From: an uncultured Desulfobacter sp. | GTDB taxonomy: Bacteria; Desulfobacterota; Desulfobacteria; Desulfobacterales; Desulfobacteraceae | NCBI RefSeq assembly: GCF_963666145.1 | Contig: NZ_OY762614.1 | Span: 1,660,001-1,724,000, forward strand | Reading direction: 5' to 3' | DNA: 64,000 nucleotides | Part shown: positions 47,021 through 57,448 of the stretch, one piece after another | Layout of the letters: every line of letters starts with the position of its first letter | How positions within the stretch are numbered: position 1 is the stretch's first letter | Program-made: the position numbers and the translations under genes | The notes under the pieces: model-generated | Database searches by the model: none | What the model was told of the DNA's origin: nothing | The model's input: only the letters and a program-made list of their open reading frames with translations

Positions 47021-48238
47021 TCAGGTCGGGGCAAGAAAGGTATCTGCCATTTTTATGGCGTTCATATAAAAAGTGGGCAGCTTTTGAATCAATTGGGAAT
47101 CTTCGCCTTTAAATGTTACGTAGTCCCAGTTTCCCCGTTTGAAGTTTATGATTAGGTCGTTGAGCCGTCTGAACATCAGATCTTGGCCTAAAAGAGCATT
47201 CTTGATTTTTTCCGACAGGTTAATTTTTTCAAGAATATCTTCCATGGGTATATCCAAAATGGAATCTATGTTTGAAAACAGCCCTACAGTGAACAATTCG
47301 TCCGGAGTAAACCGGGTTTTTATAATATGCGCGCATTGTTCGCACATTCGAGCCTTGATTATCGAAAATCGGATCAACTCATCGGGCTTACCTGGATTTA
47401 TATTCGATACCACTAATACTGTGATAAATTTTTTTAATTTCTGAAGACCCAAAAATATGATGGCATCCTTGATCGTATCTACGGCAGTGAGCCGCTTAAA
47501 ATATGCAGAATTAATAAATGCCAATAGTTTGAAAGATATATCCATATCTTTTTTAATCATGTTTTCAATAGCGTCTAACGCTGGTTCCGGCTTTGAAATT
47601 TCATTTAATAGTTTTAAGTTAGAGACCTGATTGGAAGAAAGGCTTCTACGTGACAAAACTTCTGGTTTTGCAAAAAAATATCCCTGGAAAAGTTGGAACC
47701 CCATTGCTTTGGCTTGTTCAAACTCTTCGTAGGTTTCCACCTTTTCACACAGTGGTATGATATGTTTGAGTTTATTTTCCAGAAATTTGAGAACCGGAGC
47801 CAGACTATCCAGGGGTGTGGCTATGATATCAAACTTGATCATATCGCACAGCAGAATCATTCCATTAAATTTTCGATCATAAACAAAATCATATAGAGCA
47901 ATTCTAAACCCTTTTGTTTTAAGCATTTTTAATGTGTCAATGATTTCAGGGTCAGGGTCAATATCTTCTAAAATTTCAATAATAATATGCTCCTTCGGAA
48001 AAAGCATGGGGATCTGCTTGAGCAATAGATTCCGGGTGAAGTTGATCATTCCGGGTTTGCCAGCAAGAACTTCATTGATTCCAAAGGAGAAAAAAGTATT
48101 TGACAACACTCCGGATGTGGCTGTAGACCCGTCGATATATGGGAATACATTATCCAGGCTGAGCCTGAATAAAAGTTCATAACCAAAAATTTTTTTATCT
48201 AAAGTGAATACAGGTTGACGAGCTACAAAAATATTCAT
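47021..48238 (-). CDS. EAL-HDOD protein, diverged paralogue
   Basis: A 405-residue copy of the EAL-HDOD protein at 7599-8819, nearly collinear over its whole length. It keeps ELLFR (21-25) and EILED (88-92) but has ALYDF where the other copy has ALDDF, so the conserved Asp116 is Tyr. The DNA is clearly AT-richer than the first copy. It lies just right of the IS1634 element on the other strand. It probably works as a protein-interaction scaffold rather than an enzyme. Upstream, 48239-48653 holds a likely promoter region but no gene. Confidence 0.9.
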   Translation of the reverse strand: MNIFVARQPVFTLDKKIFGYELLFRLSLDNVFPYIDGSTATSGVLSNTFFSFGINEVLAGKPGMINFTRNLLLKQIPMLFPKEHIIIEILEDIDPDPEIIDTLKMLKTKGFRIALYDFVYDRKFNGMILLCDMIKFDIIATPLDSLAPVLKFLENKLKHIIPLCEKVETYEEFEQAKAMGFQLFQGYFFAKPEVLSRRSLSSNQVSNLKLLNEISKPEPALDAIENMIKKDMDISFKLLAFINSAYFKRLTAVDTIKDAIIFLGLQKLKKFITVLVVSNINPGKPDELIRFSIIKARMCEQCAHIIKTRFTPDELFTVGLFSNIDSILDIPMEDILEKINLSEKIKNALLGQDLMFRRLNDLIINFKRGNWDYVTFKGEDSQLIQKLPTFYMNAIKMADTFLAPT

Positions 48239-48560
48239 TAGATCGACAAATCCATTTTTACTTATTTAAATATATCATGCCATTGATAACCGTTTATGTT
48301 GGTTGAAAGACTTTCTATAGAAAAAATAATGAGATGACGGCTTTGTAAACAGAAGCCGTGACTTGTGAATGACTATTGAAAAGCGATGTCCGTTTTTTTG
48401 CTATTTTTTCAAAATAAGCATTCCAAAGATAGCGCAAAATGGCTTGATCCAATCTATTTCATTGATTGCCTACACAAGTCCCTCTGATCCGTTACCGTCA
48501 GAAAAATTTTAGTCAACAGATCGTTCAGCTAAAACCACAAAATACGCAGCGATAATTGGC

Positions 48561-48602
48561 TTCCACGATCCACGGCGGTTGCAGCCGCTGTGAATCGTGG
48601 AA
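48561..48602. repeat. 18-bp hairpin in intergenic region
   Basis: TTCCACGATCCACGGCGG (48561-48578) pairs with CCGCTGTGAATCGTGGAA (48585-48602) with two mismatches, leaving a 6-nt loop. It lies between the end of the PDC-like gene and the divergent-side promoter region of the EAL-HDOD gene. There is no T run, so a classical terminator is unlikely. Confidence 0.6.
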
Positions 48603-48653
48603 TTGGGCATCGCCTGCACAAGATTATGAAAAAACAAGAGTACTGAGCAATAC

Positions 48654-49262
48654 TTATAATTTTTCTAAAAAGATCCCAATAAGAAACCCGCCTACAACGT
48701 TTCCAGCTTCGTCAATGACAGGAAACGCCAAATGCTGAAGCTGCGCATTTTCGGCTTTATCGAACTTAATTGGTCCGATTTCGATGCTATGATCTTTAAC
48801 TGTACGCTTAAATTTCCCCTCATCGCCCTGCCAATAATCGTTAGGAATTCCAAAAGACCCTACTGTCGCACCCTGATTGTCAAAAACAAAACCTTTGGAA
48901 ACGGCCAGCTCTGCCTCAGCCAAGCCTTTAAGTTCCTTGCCGCAAGGATTCTCCAAGAGCGCTGTCATAATCGGAAGCTCTTCCTCGGCTTCCATCCACT
49001 CTTTGTCGATTTTCTTGATTTGTTCCAGGGATATATTCTGGGCATTGTGCGATTTTACCGCTTCCACGAACACCGTATTTGTGCAAAATGGGACAAGCTT
49101 TTCCACGGCAAAGGCTTTTATTTTCTCAGAGCCTCCCGGATCTGCATTAAGATCTTTAATTACTTTATCAATCATTTTACCTACGGCTGGATTTTCCATT
49201 GCAACTGCAAATGATGTAGCAAAGAAGACACCAAGAACAACCATCGTTAACATTTTTTTCAT
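48654..49262 (-). CDS. Secreted PDC/Cache-like protein
   Basis: A 202-residue protein with a signal peptide (about 1-21, ending AVAME). The mature part resembles a free-standing sensor domain of the PDC/Cache type: a helical N-terminal half (DKVIKDLNADPGGSEKIKAF) and a beta-rich C-terminal half containing NDYWQGDEGKFKRTV and the end AGNVVGGFLIGIFLEKL. No membrane or output domain is present. It may pass a ligand to membrane receptors. AGGAG lies upstream of the ATG. The family assignment is tentative. Confidence 0.65.
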   Translation of the reverse strand: MKKMLTMVVLGVFFATSFAVAMENPAVGKMIDKVIKDLNADPGGSEKIKAFAVEKLVPFCTNTVFVEAVKSHNAQNISLEQIKKIDKEWMEAEEELPIMTALLENPCGKELKGLAEAELAVSKGFVFDNQGATVGSFGIPNDYWQGDEGKFKRTVKDHSIEIGPIKFDKAENAQLQHLAFPVIDEAGNVVGGFLIGIFLEKL

Positions 49263-49352
49263 AATTTCTCCTTTATTTATGTCTGTTTTCGTAAAAAACT
49301 TTTCAGTCGTTTGGGAACAATTGACTCAACTGTACGTTTCTAAATAGCAATC

Positions 49353-50279
49353 TCAAAATTTAATCACACGTCCAGAACCCAATGGTCTAACTACCTTATC
49401 ACCATAGGCTTCTGTAAAATATTTAATGGCGTTGCTGCCGGTACAATGCCCCCCATAAAATGTAAAATCATTAGCTTTGATTGTATCCGTATATGCAACA
49501 GCTTTTGCAAGAACCTCATCATCAGCGCTCTTCAGATGAAGTCCACCGACCACGGCAAGCAATTTATCATTGGGGAATTTTTTATGGATAGCTTTCAGAA
49601 TATTGATGTATCCGGCATGCCCACATCCGAAGATTGCCACGATGCCCTGGGGGGTCCTAATAGCTATCGTAGCGTCATCAATAATAGGGCAAGGTCCGGT
49701 GCCGTCCTCATTTTGAAACTTTCCCTGTGTCGGCACATAGCTTCCTGGTTCCCGGGGGATATCAGTAAAAAAATACATATCTTCATCCAGTTGGGATACG
49801 TAATTTCGGGGCTGGAATACAGGGTTCGCATATTGTCTGGCAAGATAGGGCATACCACAAATCCGAACCGGTTTATCTTTTTTTATGCCGTACTGTTTAT
49901 GCCAGATATAAGGATGACCGAAAACAGGTGGTTTCCCTTTGAGACGCGGGTAGAATGTCAACCCTCCGGTATGATCATCATGCCCATGACTAATGGCGAT
50001 CCCAGTAAGGTTGTCCAGGCTGATGTCCATGCGTTTGGCATTTTGCATGAAAATATCCGTGGTGCCGGTATCGACAAGCCAGTGATGGCCATTAGCCAGT
50101 TCAACGAAGATTGATACGCCATGCTCAGTAACAAATGTGTCCGAAGCGGCAGTATCATCACACAACACGGAAAGTCTCACTTTTCCTGTATCGTTCGCAA
50201 ACCCATTACTCGCTATCACCATTGTTAATAAACAGGAAGCGAGAAGAAACCAAATCTTTCGACTAATTTTTTTTTTCAT
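49353..50279 (-). CDS. Secreted metallo-beta-lactamase-fold hydrolase
   Basis: About 308 residues with a signal peptide (MKKKISRKIWFLLASCLLTM, cut near NGFA). The metal motif SHGHDDHTGG is complete. The downstream ligands are likely in FGCGHAGY and GGLHLKS, and a C-terminal GGHCTG follows. The layout resembles the beta-ribofuranosylaminobenzene phosphate synthase-like branch (DHPS-like MBL proteins), but an enzyme role is not established. The ATG at 50279 has AAGGAG seven bases upstream; the longer frame from 50321 is less likely. It lies 90 nt from the PDC-like gene on the same strand. Confidence 0.87.
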   Translation of the reverse strand: MKKKISRKIWFLLASCLLTMVIASNGFANDTGKVRLSVLCDDTAASDTFVTEHGVSIFVELANGHHWLVDTGTTDIFMQNAKRMDISLDNLTGIAISHGHDDHTGGLTFYPRLKGKPPVFGHPYIWHKQYGIKKDKPVRICGMPYLARQYANPVFQPRNYVSQLDEDMYFFTDIPREPGSYVPTQGKFQNEDGTGPCPIIDDATIAIRTPQGIVAIFGCGHAGYINILKAIHKKFPNDKLLAVVGGLHLKSADDEVLAKAVAYTDTIKANDFTFYGGHCTGSNAIKYFTEAYGDKVVRPLGSGRVIKF

Positions 50280-50404
50280 TTGCATTCTCCTTAATTGGTT
50301 GAAAATAATTATATGACTCACTGAAGTTATTGAACTATGGGGACGACAATTGATTGTTCCTTTTCTGTTCCAGATTGTCTTTTACCTGATTTGATAACCG
50401 TCTG

Positions 50405-52246
50405 TTAAATTTTAAACTGATCAATATTTTTTTTAAGTTGCTCTGACAATTGACTTAAACCACCGGCACTGGCATTTACCTGCGTGCTGTTGGCCGACAT
50501 CTCGCTTGCTGCCTGGTTTACCTCGGCAATTTCTTTGGCAATTTCACTTGCCACTGCCGAGGTCTGGGACACATTCTCTGTCATGTCCTGAATTCCCTGG
50601 GCAGCCTGGATAACATTGGAGGCGATTTCTTTGGTTGTGGCCGACTGCTCTTCCACAGAAGCAGCAACCGTGTCGATCATCTCATTGACGATCCTTATGG
50701 CATGGGAAATCTCTCCGATTTCAGAAACCGTATGGTTCGTTGAATCTTGTATAGTTTCAATTCGTTGTTTAATTTCCATGGTGGCTTCTGCTGTTTGTCT
50801 CGCCAGCGTCTTGATCTCACCTGCCACGACAGCAAATCCTTTGCCTGCTTCCCCGGATCGAGCCGCTTCAATAGTTGCATTTAACGCCAGTAAGTTGGTC
50901 TGCTCTGAAATTTCAGTAATGGTTTCCACCACCTTTCCAATTTTTTGAGCAGATTTGCGTAACTGATCTATATTTTCAGATGCTTTTTTTGTCCTATCCA
51001 CTGCCTGATTACTTGAAATTCTAGTTTTTCCGGTATTTTGGGCAATTTCGTTAATGGTTGAATTCATTTCCTCAGCAGCAGAAGAGACCATGTTGATATT
51101 GGCTGACGACTGCTCGGCTGCTGCAGCCACAGAAGACAGATTTGAACTCATCTCTTCTGCTGCCGCGGCAACCGTTCCGGATTTGGCAGACATTTTATCC
51201 GCGCCGTCACTCATTTTTTTTGAAATGGCAAAAAGTTCGCTGGAAGAGGTGTGAAGCTTTTCTGAATTTCCAGCAAGATCCATAATAATACCATGAAGCT
51301 TTTGAACAAAAGTATTAAACCACTTGGCCAGGCTGCCGATTTCATCCTTACTTTTCACCGCAAGGCGTTTAGTTAAATCACCTTCACCTTCCGCCGCATC
51401 CTTGAGTCCTGCAACAACGTCATTTATTGATCTATTTATCGAACGGGCAAGCATCAAAGCTAAAATAATCGCAACAAAGGAAGCAAACAGGCCAACAGCG
51501 CTAAAAAGTGTTTTCATGTACGACGCATGTTGATATACAGCCGCGCTGATATTGAAAACATCTTCTTTTTTATTTTCTATTTTATCTTCTTCAGCATTGA
51601 TTCTCGTTTTTTTAGCATTGACCTCCACAATGGCATCTTGAATACGTTTTTCTTGAAGATCCTGGAGTTGCCCGATAATGACTCTTACCGCACTAAAGGC
51701 CTTAAAAGCAGATCCCTTTTCACTCGCCTTACGTGCAAATCGCGATTTCCCAGGTGTATTGGCCAGCTTTGCCACATATTGGGTTTTCTGTGTCCAAACT
51801 TCTATTGCCTTCAGATAATTTGAAAAAATATTTTGAATTTCCTCAGTTTCGAAACTCGCAGACGCTTGTTTCATTCTCTCCGCAGCCTGTTGAATGTTTT
51901 GCGAACTGGCTTTTTTAGCAGCTTCTATTTCCTCGGGTTCACTGGCAACAAGGGACATTTTTTCGGCAATAACGGCTTGAGTTAGATCACGCTCTGCCTC
52001 AACCATCAGTTTAATACTATTTTGAAGGTTTCTGAGTCGGACAATGTCATCATTGATTAAGGGTAACATTTCGTTTGCAATGAGCGGGGTTATTTGCTTC
52101 TCAACCAGTACTACAAATTGGTCATTTACAATATGTCGTAAATTTTTCGTCAAATTTTCCAGAGCCCAGTGCCCAAAAGCAATCAATATAAAGAGTGAAA
52201 AGACGGGAACTCCAATAATAATCGTTATTTTCCGATTCAAGCTCAA
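50405..52246 (-). CDS. Methyl-accepting chemotaxis protein
   Basis: A chemoreceptor: N-terminal membrane span (about 5-27), a helical periplasmic domain (about 30-235), a second span (about 240-260), a HAMP domain and the long cytoplasmic signalling hairpin. The hairpin tip reads [20 protein letters not shown], and [14 protein letters not shown] lies on the returning helix. I place the start at a TTG (52246) because GGAGGA lies six bases upstream; the protein then starts with a short positive segment before the span. The ATG at 52282 is the alternative. No che genes are in the window. Confidence 0.93.
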   Translation of the reverse strand: MSLNRKITIIIGVPVFSLFILIAFGHWALENLTKNLRHIVNDQFVVLVEKQITPLIANEMLPLINDDIVRLRNLQNSIKLMVEAERDLTQAVIAEKMSLVASEPEEIEAAKKASSQNIQQAAERMKQASASFETEEIQNIFSNYLKAIEVWTQKTQYVAKLANTPGKSRFARKASEKGSAFKAFSAVRVIIGQLQDLQEKRIQDAIVEVNAKKTRINAEEDKIENKKEDVFNISAAVYQHASYMKTLFSAVGLFASFVAIILALMLARSINRSINDVVAGLKDAAEGEGDLTKRLAVKSKDEIGSLAKWFNTFVQKLHGIIMDLAGNSEKLHTSSSELFAISKKMSDGADKMSAKSGTVAAAAEEMSSNLSSVAAAAEQSSANINMVSSAAEEMNSTINEIAQNTGKTRISSNQAVDRTKKASENIDQLRKSAQKIGKVVETITEISEQTNLLALNATIEAARSGEAGKGFAVVAGEIKTLARQTAEATMEIKQRIETIQDSTNHTVSEIGEISHAIRIVNEMIDTVAASVEEQSATTKEIASNVIQAAQGIQDMTENVSQTSAVASEIAKEIAEVNQAASEMSANSTQVNASAGGLSQLSEQLKKNIDQFKI

Positions 52247-52710
52247 TTCATTTCCTCCGATTTTATAACAAAATTTACCCAAAATTTAGATAAATATACA
52301 AAACTTTACATATATTGACAACACATTTTTTGGCATCTCAGATTCTCGATCTACTGCTTCTGTTTTATTTCATTATGCCGACATGAGGGGGGAAGCTGCA
52401 CTATGCGCTTCAAATTGCTGATGCAGTTTAATTAGTCACCGAATAATGGAGAGAAACAAAAGTGGTGACCGGTTCTATACGGATTATGTAAAATCCAGCT
52501 CTCATTACCAATAACAGATCAAAGTAGCTCCTGGGCAAAAATCAAAATCCAGGATTCCAATTTCTTCCTTGCCACTGAGGCGGCAATCAGGATAATGGAG
52601 ATACTATTAAATACAGAAGGGGTATCCTAATAATTCTATCGGTTTTGCCGACATTTTAATGCAAAGAAGAGAGTAATGACCATGAATAAGCCAGTTATGA
52701 GAAGAGAATG

Positions 52711-53021
52711 ATGTCAGAGGTAATTGCTGAACGCAAGAATGTCGAAAAAATCGATATTTAGGAAGTCACTATGAATGTTGGTATAGATGCCCCTTTGCAT
52801 TTGCATCCATGCCCAACGATGGGGGTTGTCACAGAAGGAAAAATTGCTTTTGAAATTGAGGGGAGCAACCCCAACACCTTAAAGTAGGAGATGTATTCTA
52901 CGAGCCAGCGGATGGTAGAAGCGTTAAATTCAATAATGAAGGGGATGTCCCTGCAAAATCCGTCGTGTTCTCTCTGCTTGGTGAAGGGGAGAAAGATACT
53001 GTTCGTATCCTGGAAAAATGA
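52711..53021 (+). pseudogene. Decayed cupin gene
   Basis: A small cupin can be read if one stop and one frameshift are ignored. MSEVIAERKNVEKIDI is followed by TAG (52759-52761), then EVTMNVGIDAPLHLHPCPTM with the metal-binding His pair. Near 52861 the frame shifts by one base; the other frame continues LKVGDVFYEPADGR and ends LGEGEKDTVRILEK at TGA (53019-53021). The total would be about 103 residues. Flanks 52247-52710 and 53022-53475 also look decayed, with short broken frames only. Confidence 0.75.
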
Positions 53022-53475
53022 GAACAGCACCGAACAAGGCAAATTTAGCCAACGCAAAAAACGCGCGGTCGATTTGCAGCGTTATATTTTATACAAAAAT
53101 AAATGGCTACAGGCACTCCCTCAAGAGGCCGGCAATATAGAAAAACAAAACCCCGCAATAATGGTATTTATGTTCGCCTAAGCCAATATTGAAACGGCGT
53201 TGCCTACTTTTGTTATTGGTCACCGGATAGGAAAATCGTTGCGGATACGTTCTACGATTCAAGTCCGCTATGAATTCATGAAAAAAAGGAATCAGTTGAC
53301 ACGCTGCGGATTATTTCCCTATGCTTGTTGATATGGGCACTTGGATATCCCTGAATTAAACCAACCGCTATGGCTGATTCCTTTATCCTAATTTTTTTAT
53401 TAGAGGGCAAATGCCAGAACAATAAAACGCTGTCCGAAAATTGAACTCAACACATTAGCATCCCAAGGGTTTCGC

Positions 53476-55908
53476 GTGAAAAAAATAAAAGGAAAATCTG
53501 TCATGATTATTTTTTCCCTCTTTGTTCTTTTCATTTTTATCCCTCAATTTTTGTTTTCAGAACCCGGGCATGACTCTGATAAATCAGGTGACCCGCCGGC
53601 GGATTCCGTAAAAGACCCCCGGGCTCCCAAGTATATAGATGTTCATATCCAGACGAACAAACCGATGATTACGGGTGAAACCGGCACCATTGAACTCCAG
53701 GCCCGGTTACGGCAGCATCCCGGGACGGGAAGCCCGGAAGCGACATGGAATCCAAATTCCCAAACACCTCTTGTGGTCTGGCTTGCCTCTCCGGAGGAGA
53801 GCGCGATTGAATTTCTGGACCCGGCCTACCCGGAACGACCGCGTCACCATATTATGGTCAAGTTCCATCCGGGGTCTGGTGCCCCGGGAAAACCCTTGAC
53901 TGCGAAAGTGGCCTATCAGATAAAAAAACACACCAGTGCGGGCAAATACCGGCTCTGGCTGGAAATTTACGGCAAATTAACCCTGAAGGACAAAGGCGAA
54001 GGCGCATTCCGTGATATGGGGGCCGTTTATTTGCCGGTTGACGTGGACACCCATCTTGGCACCAAGCTGCTGATGCTGCTGGTCATCGCCGCGGCCGTGC
54101 TGCTTTTCATCGTTGAATGGGTGCGTGTGGATGTGGTTGCCATGGCAATGATGGTCCTGCTTCCGGAATTGGGCCTGCTCAAGCCCGAGGATACCTTCAG
54201 GGGGATCAGCAGCAATGCGGTGATGGCGATTATCGGGGTAATGATCATCAGCTACGGATTGAACCGCGCCGGATTGGTAAGCCGGATGATCCAGCCCCTG
54301 CTCAAGATGGTCGGTAAAAGTCCGACACGCCTGACGGTGCTTTTTTCCAGCCTGATCGCCGTGATTTCAAGTGTGATGCAGAATACAGGCGCGGCCGTTC
54401 TGTTTCTGCCGGGAATCAGGATGGCGGCATCTTACCGATTGAAAATTTCCATCTCCAGAATTCTCATGCCCATCGGCATGGCTGCGATTCTTGGCGGCAC
54501 CCTCACCATGATCGGCACAAGCCCCTTGATCCTGCTGAACGATATCCTGCCGGACGGCATGCCGAAATTCGGTTTTCTGGAGTTAACCCCCATCGGCATC
54601 TGCCTGGTTGTCGGCGGCATCGCTTATCTTTCAACCGTCGGACTTAAACTTCTTTCCAGGCTTCCCCTGGATGACCTGCCCGCGGAATCAAAAAATGGTG
54701 ACAGCAACGGTAAAAGCGGATTGCTTGATGCCTATCCGGATATTCAGGGCCCCTTTGAAATTATGGTGCCGGAGGACTTTGATGCGGGGCAGCTTCCCCT
54801 GACCGTAACAGATATCCGCAGGCGTTTTAAGGTCAATATTGTAGCTGCCTCAAAAAGTGCGGGGGCATGCGAAATCGCCCCCCTTCCCGCGCACAGTATC
54901 CGGCAGGGATACATTCTGTGTGTGTACGGCCCTGAAAAAGCAGTCATGGCGTTTGTGGAAAAGTACGGCCTCGTGTACAGAGAAGAGCCTAAATGCTTTA
55001 ATGACAACATGTTTAATCCTTCCCTGGCCGGACTCGTGGAGGGCGTGGTCTCGCCCAGGTCCATCCTGATCGGAAAACCCCTCAAACAGATCCGTTTCCG
55101 GGAAACCTTCGGTGTCAATCCCCTTGCCATCCACCAGTCCGGGAAGACCTATTACCAAGAGCTTGCGGACCGACCGCTCCAGGCCGGTGACGCGGTTCTA
55201 CTTCACGGGACCTGGGAGCGGTTTCATGCGCTGGAAGAACTCCACCAGAACCTGATCATCATCACCCCCTTTGAAGAGGAGTTTCACAAACCGGAGAATT
55301 CAAAAAAGGCGCTGTTCTGCTTTGGCTTTGCACTTTTTCTAATGCTCCTGTCGAGTTTTTATTTCCAGAATAAGCCGTACAATCCGATTCCCCTGTCGGT
55401 CTGCCTCATGCTGGGTGCCGTGGGCATGATTATCAGCAAGGTGATCACCATCAACGAAGCGTACAAAGCGGTTGACTGGCGCACAGTCTTTCTTTTGGGC
55501 GGCCTCATCCCACTGGGCATGGCCGTGGACCAGACCGGCACGGCCGAATGGATTGCAGGTGGCATTATAACCGTGATGGGACCGTTCATGTCCCCCTTGA
55601 TCATGCTGGTTATTCTGGCCATACTGAGCTGCGCATTTACCACAGTGATTTCAAATGTGGGGGCCTGCACACTGCTCGTGCCCCTGGGCATTTCCATTGC
55701 AGGACAGATCGGTGTTGATCCCCGCGTGGCAGCCATTGTGGTGGGCCTCGGGGTTTCCAACTCATTCATTCTACCCACACACCAGGTCAATGCCCTCTAC
55801 ATGGGTCCCGGTGGATACCGAACCCGGGACTATATTAAAATCGGCGGTATCCTGGCTGTAATCTATATCGCCATTCTGGTAGCGACCGTATGGACCTTTT
55901 ACTTATAG
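53476..55908 (+). CDS. SLC13/DASS-type anion transporter with N-terminal periplasmic domain
   Basis: An 810-residue protein. A signal-anchor (about 8-28) precedes a beta-rich domain (about 45-195), which is unusual. From about 198 the SLC13/arsenite-permease-like core begins, with paired conserved motifs VISSVMQNTGAAV and TVISNVGACTLLVP. Between the two halves (about 410-600) lie two TrkA-C/RCK-C-like domains. Such proteins carry sulfate, dicarboxylates or other anions with sodium. In a sulfate reducer, sulfate import is a fair guess. The tail overlaps the convergent membrane gene by 10 bp. Confidence 0.87.
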   Translation: MKKIKGKSVMIIFSLFVLFIFIPQFLFSEPGHDSDKSGDPPADSVKDPRAPKYIDVHIQTNKPMITGETGTIELQARLRQHPGTGSPEATWNPNSQTPLVVWLASPEESAIEFLDPAYPERPRHHIMVKFHPGSGAPGKPLTAKVAYQIKKHTSAGKYRLWLEIYGKLTLKDKGEGAFRDMGAVYLPVDVDTHLGTKLLMLLVIAAAVLLFIVEWVRVDVVAMAMMVLLPELGLLKPEDTFRGISSNAVMAIIGVMIISYGLNRAGLVSRMIQPLLKMVGKSPTRLTVLFSSLIAVISSVMQNTGAAVLFLPGIRMAASYRLKISISRILMPIGMAAILGGTLTMIGTSPLILLNDILPDGMPKFGFLELTPIGICLVVGGIAYLSTVGLKLLSRLPLDDLPAESKNGDSNGKSGLLDAYPDIQGPFEIMVPEDFDAGQLPLTVTDIRRRFKVNIVAASKSAGACEIAPLPAHSIRQGYILCVYGPEKAVMAFVEKYGLVYREEPKCFNDNMFNPSLAGLVEGVVSPRSILIGKPLKQIRFRETFGVNPLAIHQSGKTYYQELADRPLQAGDAVLLHGTWERFHALEELHQNLIIITPFEEEFHKPENSKKALFCFGFALFLMLLSSFYFQNKPYNPIPLSVCLMLGAVGMIISKVITINEAYKAVDWRTVFLLGGLIPLGMAVDQTGTAEWIAGGIITVMGPFMSPLIMLVILAILSCAFTTVISNVGACTLLVPLGISIAGQIGVDPRVAAIVVGLGVSNSFILPTHQVNALYMGPGGYRTRDYIKIGGILAVIYIAILVATVWTFYL

Positions 55909-56762
55909 CTTGTTTTTGTTTCAAAGAATGTGTTGGTGATGCGTAACAGAAGCCAAAAAATCCCAACCGGCAGCAGGACGACCTGGATGACGAACAGGGC
56001 CACATACAAATAGGACAGCTTGAGGAGATTGGATATCATATTTTCCATGTTCTGAATCATCTCTTTTAGGGCCGTTTTTAAATCAGACGTTTTCTCACCC
56101 ACAAAGTTGAAACCGTTTTTTACAGTTCCCAGAACGCCATCGATTTCAGGCATGCGCATATCCTTTAAGCTTTCCATGGCAGGGGAACTCATGGCGAGTT
56201 CATCTTTGACGTTGGTGATCTCCGGCGAAAAATAATTTTCATTTAAGTAAGTGCTGATAATTGCGGCGGTCGGCAGGCACAGGCGACCGACCGCAATCAA
56301 AAAGATGGACTTTAAAAGAAGCTCTCTTATTATTTTTGCGCGTATATTCTTTAAAAAGGTGAGCATGACAAAGGCGATCAGAAAAACGGCCATCAGGACG
56401 GGGGCAAATGCCACGCTTAATTCATACGCGATTTTCTGTATCCCAAGAGAAACGATTGCTGTGACCAGTATATCGGATGCCCGCTCCGTCATATCATCCA
56501 GCGGATCAAGCACTTGACCGGCTGCCAGTGACACGCCAAGGCCGGCCGGTTCTATCTGAACCTGGGATTCTTTTATAACGGAGACGGATGCGTTAACAAC
56601 TCGGCAAACACTATAGGTGAGTGTCGCTTTGGTAATGGCGCCGGCAAAATAGGTATCTGCCTTTTGATCGAGATACGGCAATTTTAAGCCGGGAAGCAGG
56701 AATAGCATCAAAGCTATGACTACAAGAACGATCTGCTTTGATGTCGCTGTATTGATTTGCAT
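55899..56762 (-). CDS. Membrane protein of unknown function
   Basis: A 287-residue protein with membrane spans near 10-27, 112-137, 147-168 and 253-278. A periplasmic or cytoplasmic helical region (about 175-250) includes a SSPAMESLKDMRMPEIDG segment. No family is recognised. The start has no good ribosome binding site. It converges on the SLC13 gene, overlapping by 10 bp, and is divergent from the MauE/DoxX gene. Confidence 0.6.
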   Translation of the reverse strand: MQINTATSKQIVLVVIALMLFLLPGLKLPYLDQKADTYFAGAITKATLTYSVCRVVNASVSVIKESQVQIEPAGLGVSLAAGQVLDPLDDMTERASDILVTAIVSLGIQKIAYELSVAFAPVLMAVFLIAFVMLTFLKNIRAKIIRELLLKSIFLIAVGRLCLPTAAIISTYLNENYFSPEITNVKDELAMSSPAMESLKDMRMPEIDGVLGTVKNGFNFVGEKTSDLKTALKEMIQNMENMISNLLKLSYLYVALFVIQVVLLPVGIFWLLLRITNTFFETKTSYK

Positions 56763-56953
56763 TTTATACCTTTTTTCATCGTCTGTTATTCAATGCTGTT
56801 TTCAAAAAAAGCCAGGGAGTTCGCAGATAAAAAACAGCGGCCACGTTCCCCTTATCTTAAACACATTGAAAAAAGATTCAAATTGACTATTAAAAAAACA
56901 CCTGTATTATCAATTGGATTGAAATGTAACAAAGGTGTTCAATTTTTAGATTA

Positions 56954-57448
56954 ATGAAAATTCCAAGTTGGATATATGTTTTATGCCGATGGGTTTTGGG
57001 AACGGTTTTTATCTATGCAGGTTCCACAAAACTGATTGAGCCGGAAATCTTTGCCACCCTGATAGACGCCTACGGTATTCTCCCGGAGATAATGTTACTG
57101 CCGGTGGCGATTCTGCTGCCTGCCTTTGAGGTCATTGCCGGGATCGGCATTTTGTTTGATATCAGAGGCAGCCTCACCGCAATTTTAGGATTGTTGATTC
57201 TGTTTTTGCTCATTCTCGGATACGGAATGGCCATGGGGCTTGATGTGGACTGCGGCTGTTTCAGTCCGGGAGATCCTGAAGCCAAAGCGTTTCATGGTTT
57301 AAGAGAGGCGTTCTACAGGGACCTTTTTATGGTGCTCCAGGTAGTGTTTGCTTTTGGCTGGCGAAAATGGAATAATATTCAACCAAAATCCATCATGCAG
57401 TACCTTGAATTATTAAAACAATTAAAAACCAGGGAGAGTTTATTATGA
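56954..57448 (+). CDS. MauE/DoxX-family membrane protein
   Basis: A 164-residue protein with four membrane spans (about 8-28, 45-70, 73-95 and 115-135). After the third span comes the Cys pair in DVDCGCFSPGDP, as in MauE-type proteins that pass electrons or reducing equivalents to periplasmic thiols. The stop overlaps the ATG of the rhodanese gene (ATGA), so the two are coupled. A role in sulfur or disulfide chemistry with that partner is inference. Confidence 0.87.
   Translation: MKIPSWIYVLCRWVLGTVFIYAGSTKLIEPEIFATLIDAYGILPEIMLLPVAILLPAFEVIAGIGILFDIRGSLTAILGLLILFLLILGYGMAMGLDVDCGCFSPGDPEAKAFHGLREAFYRDLFMVLQVVFAFGWRKWNNIQPKSIMQYLELLKQLKTRESLL

Noticed and set aside
52759..52761. In-frame TAG in the cupin sequence as a possible pyrrolysine codon
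   Set aside because: A frameshift about 100 bp later shows simple decay; no known Pyl-containing cupin family supports it.
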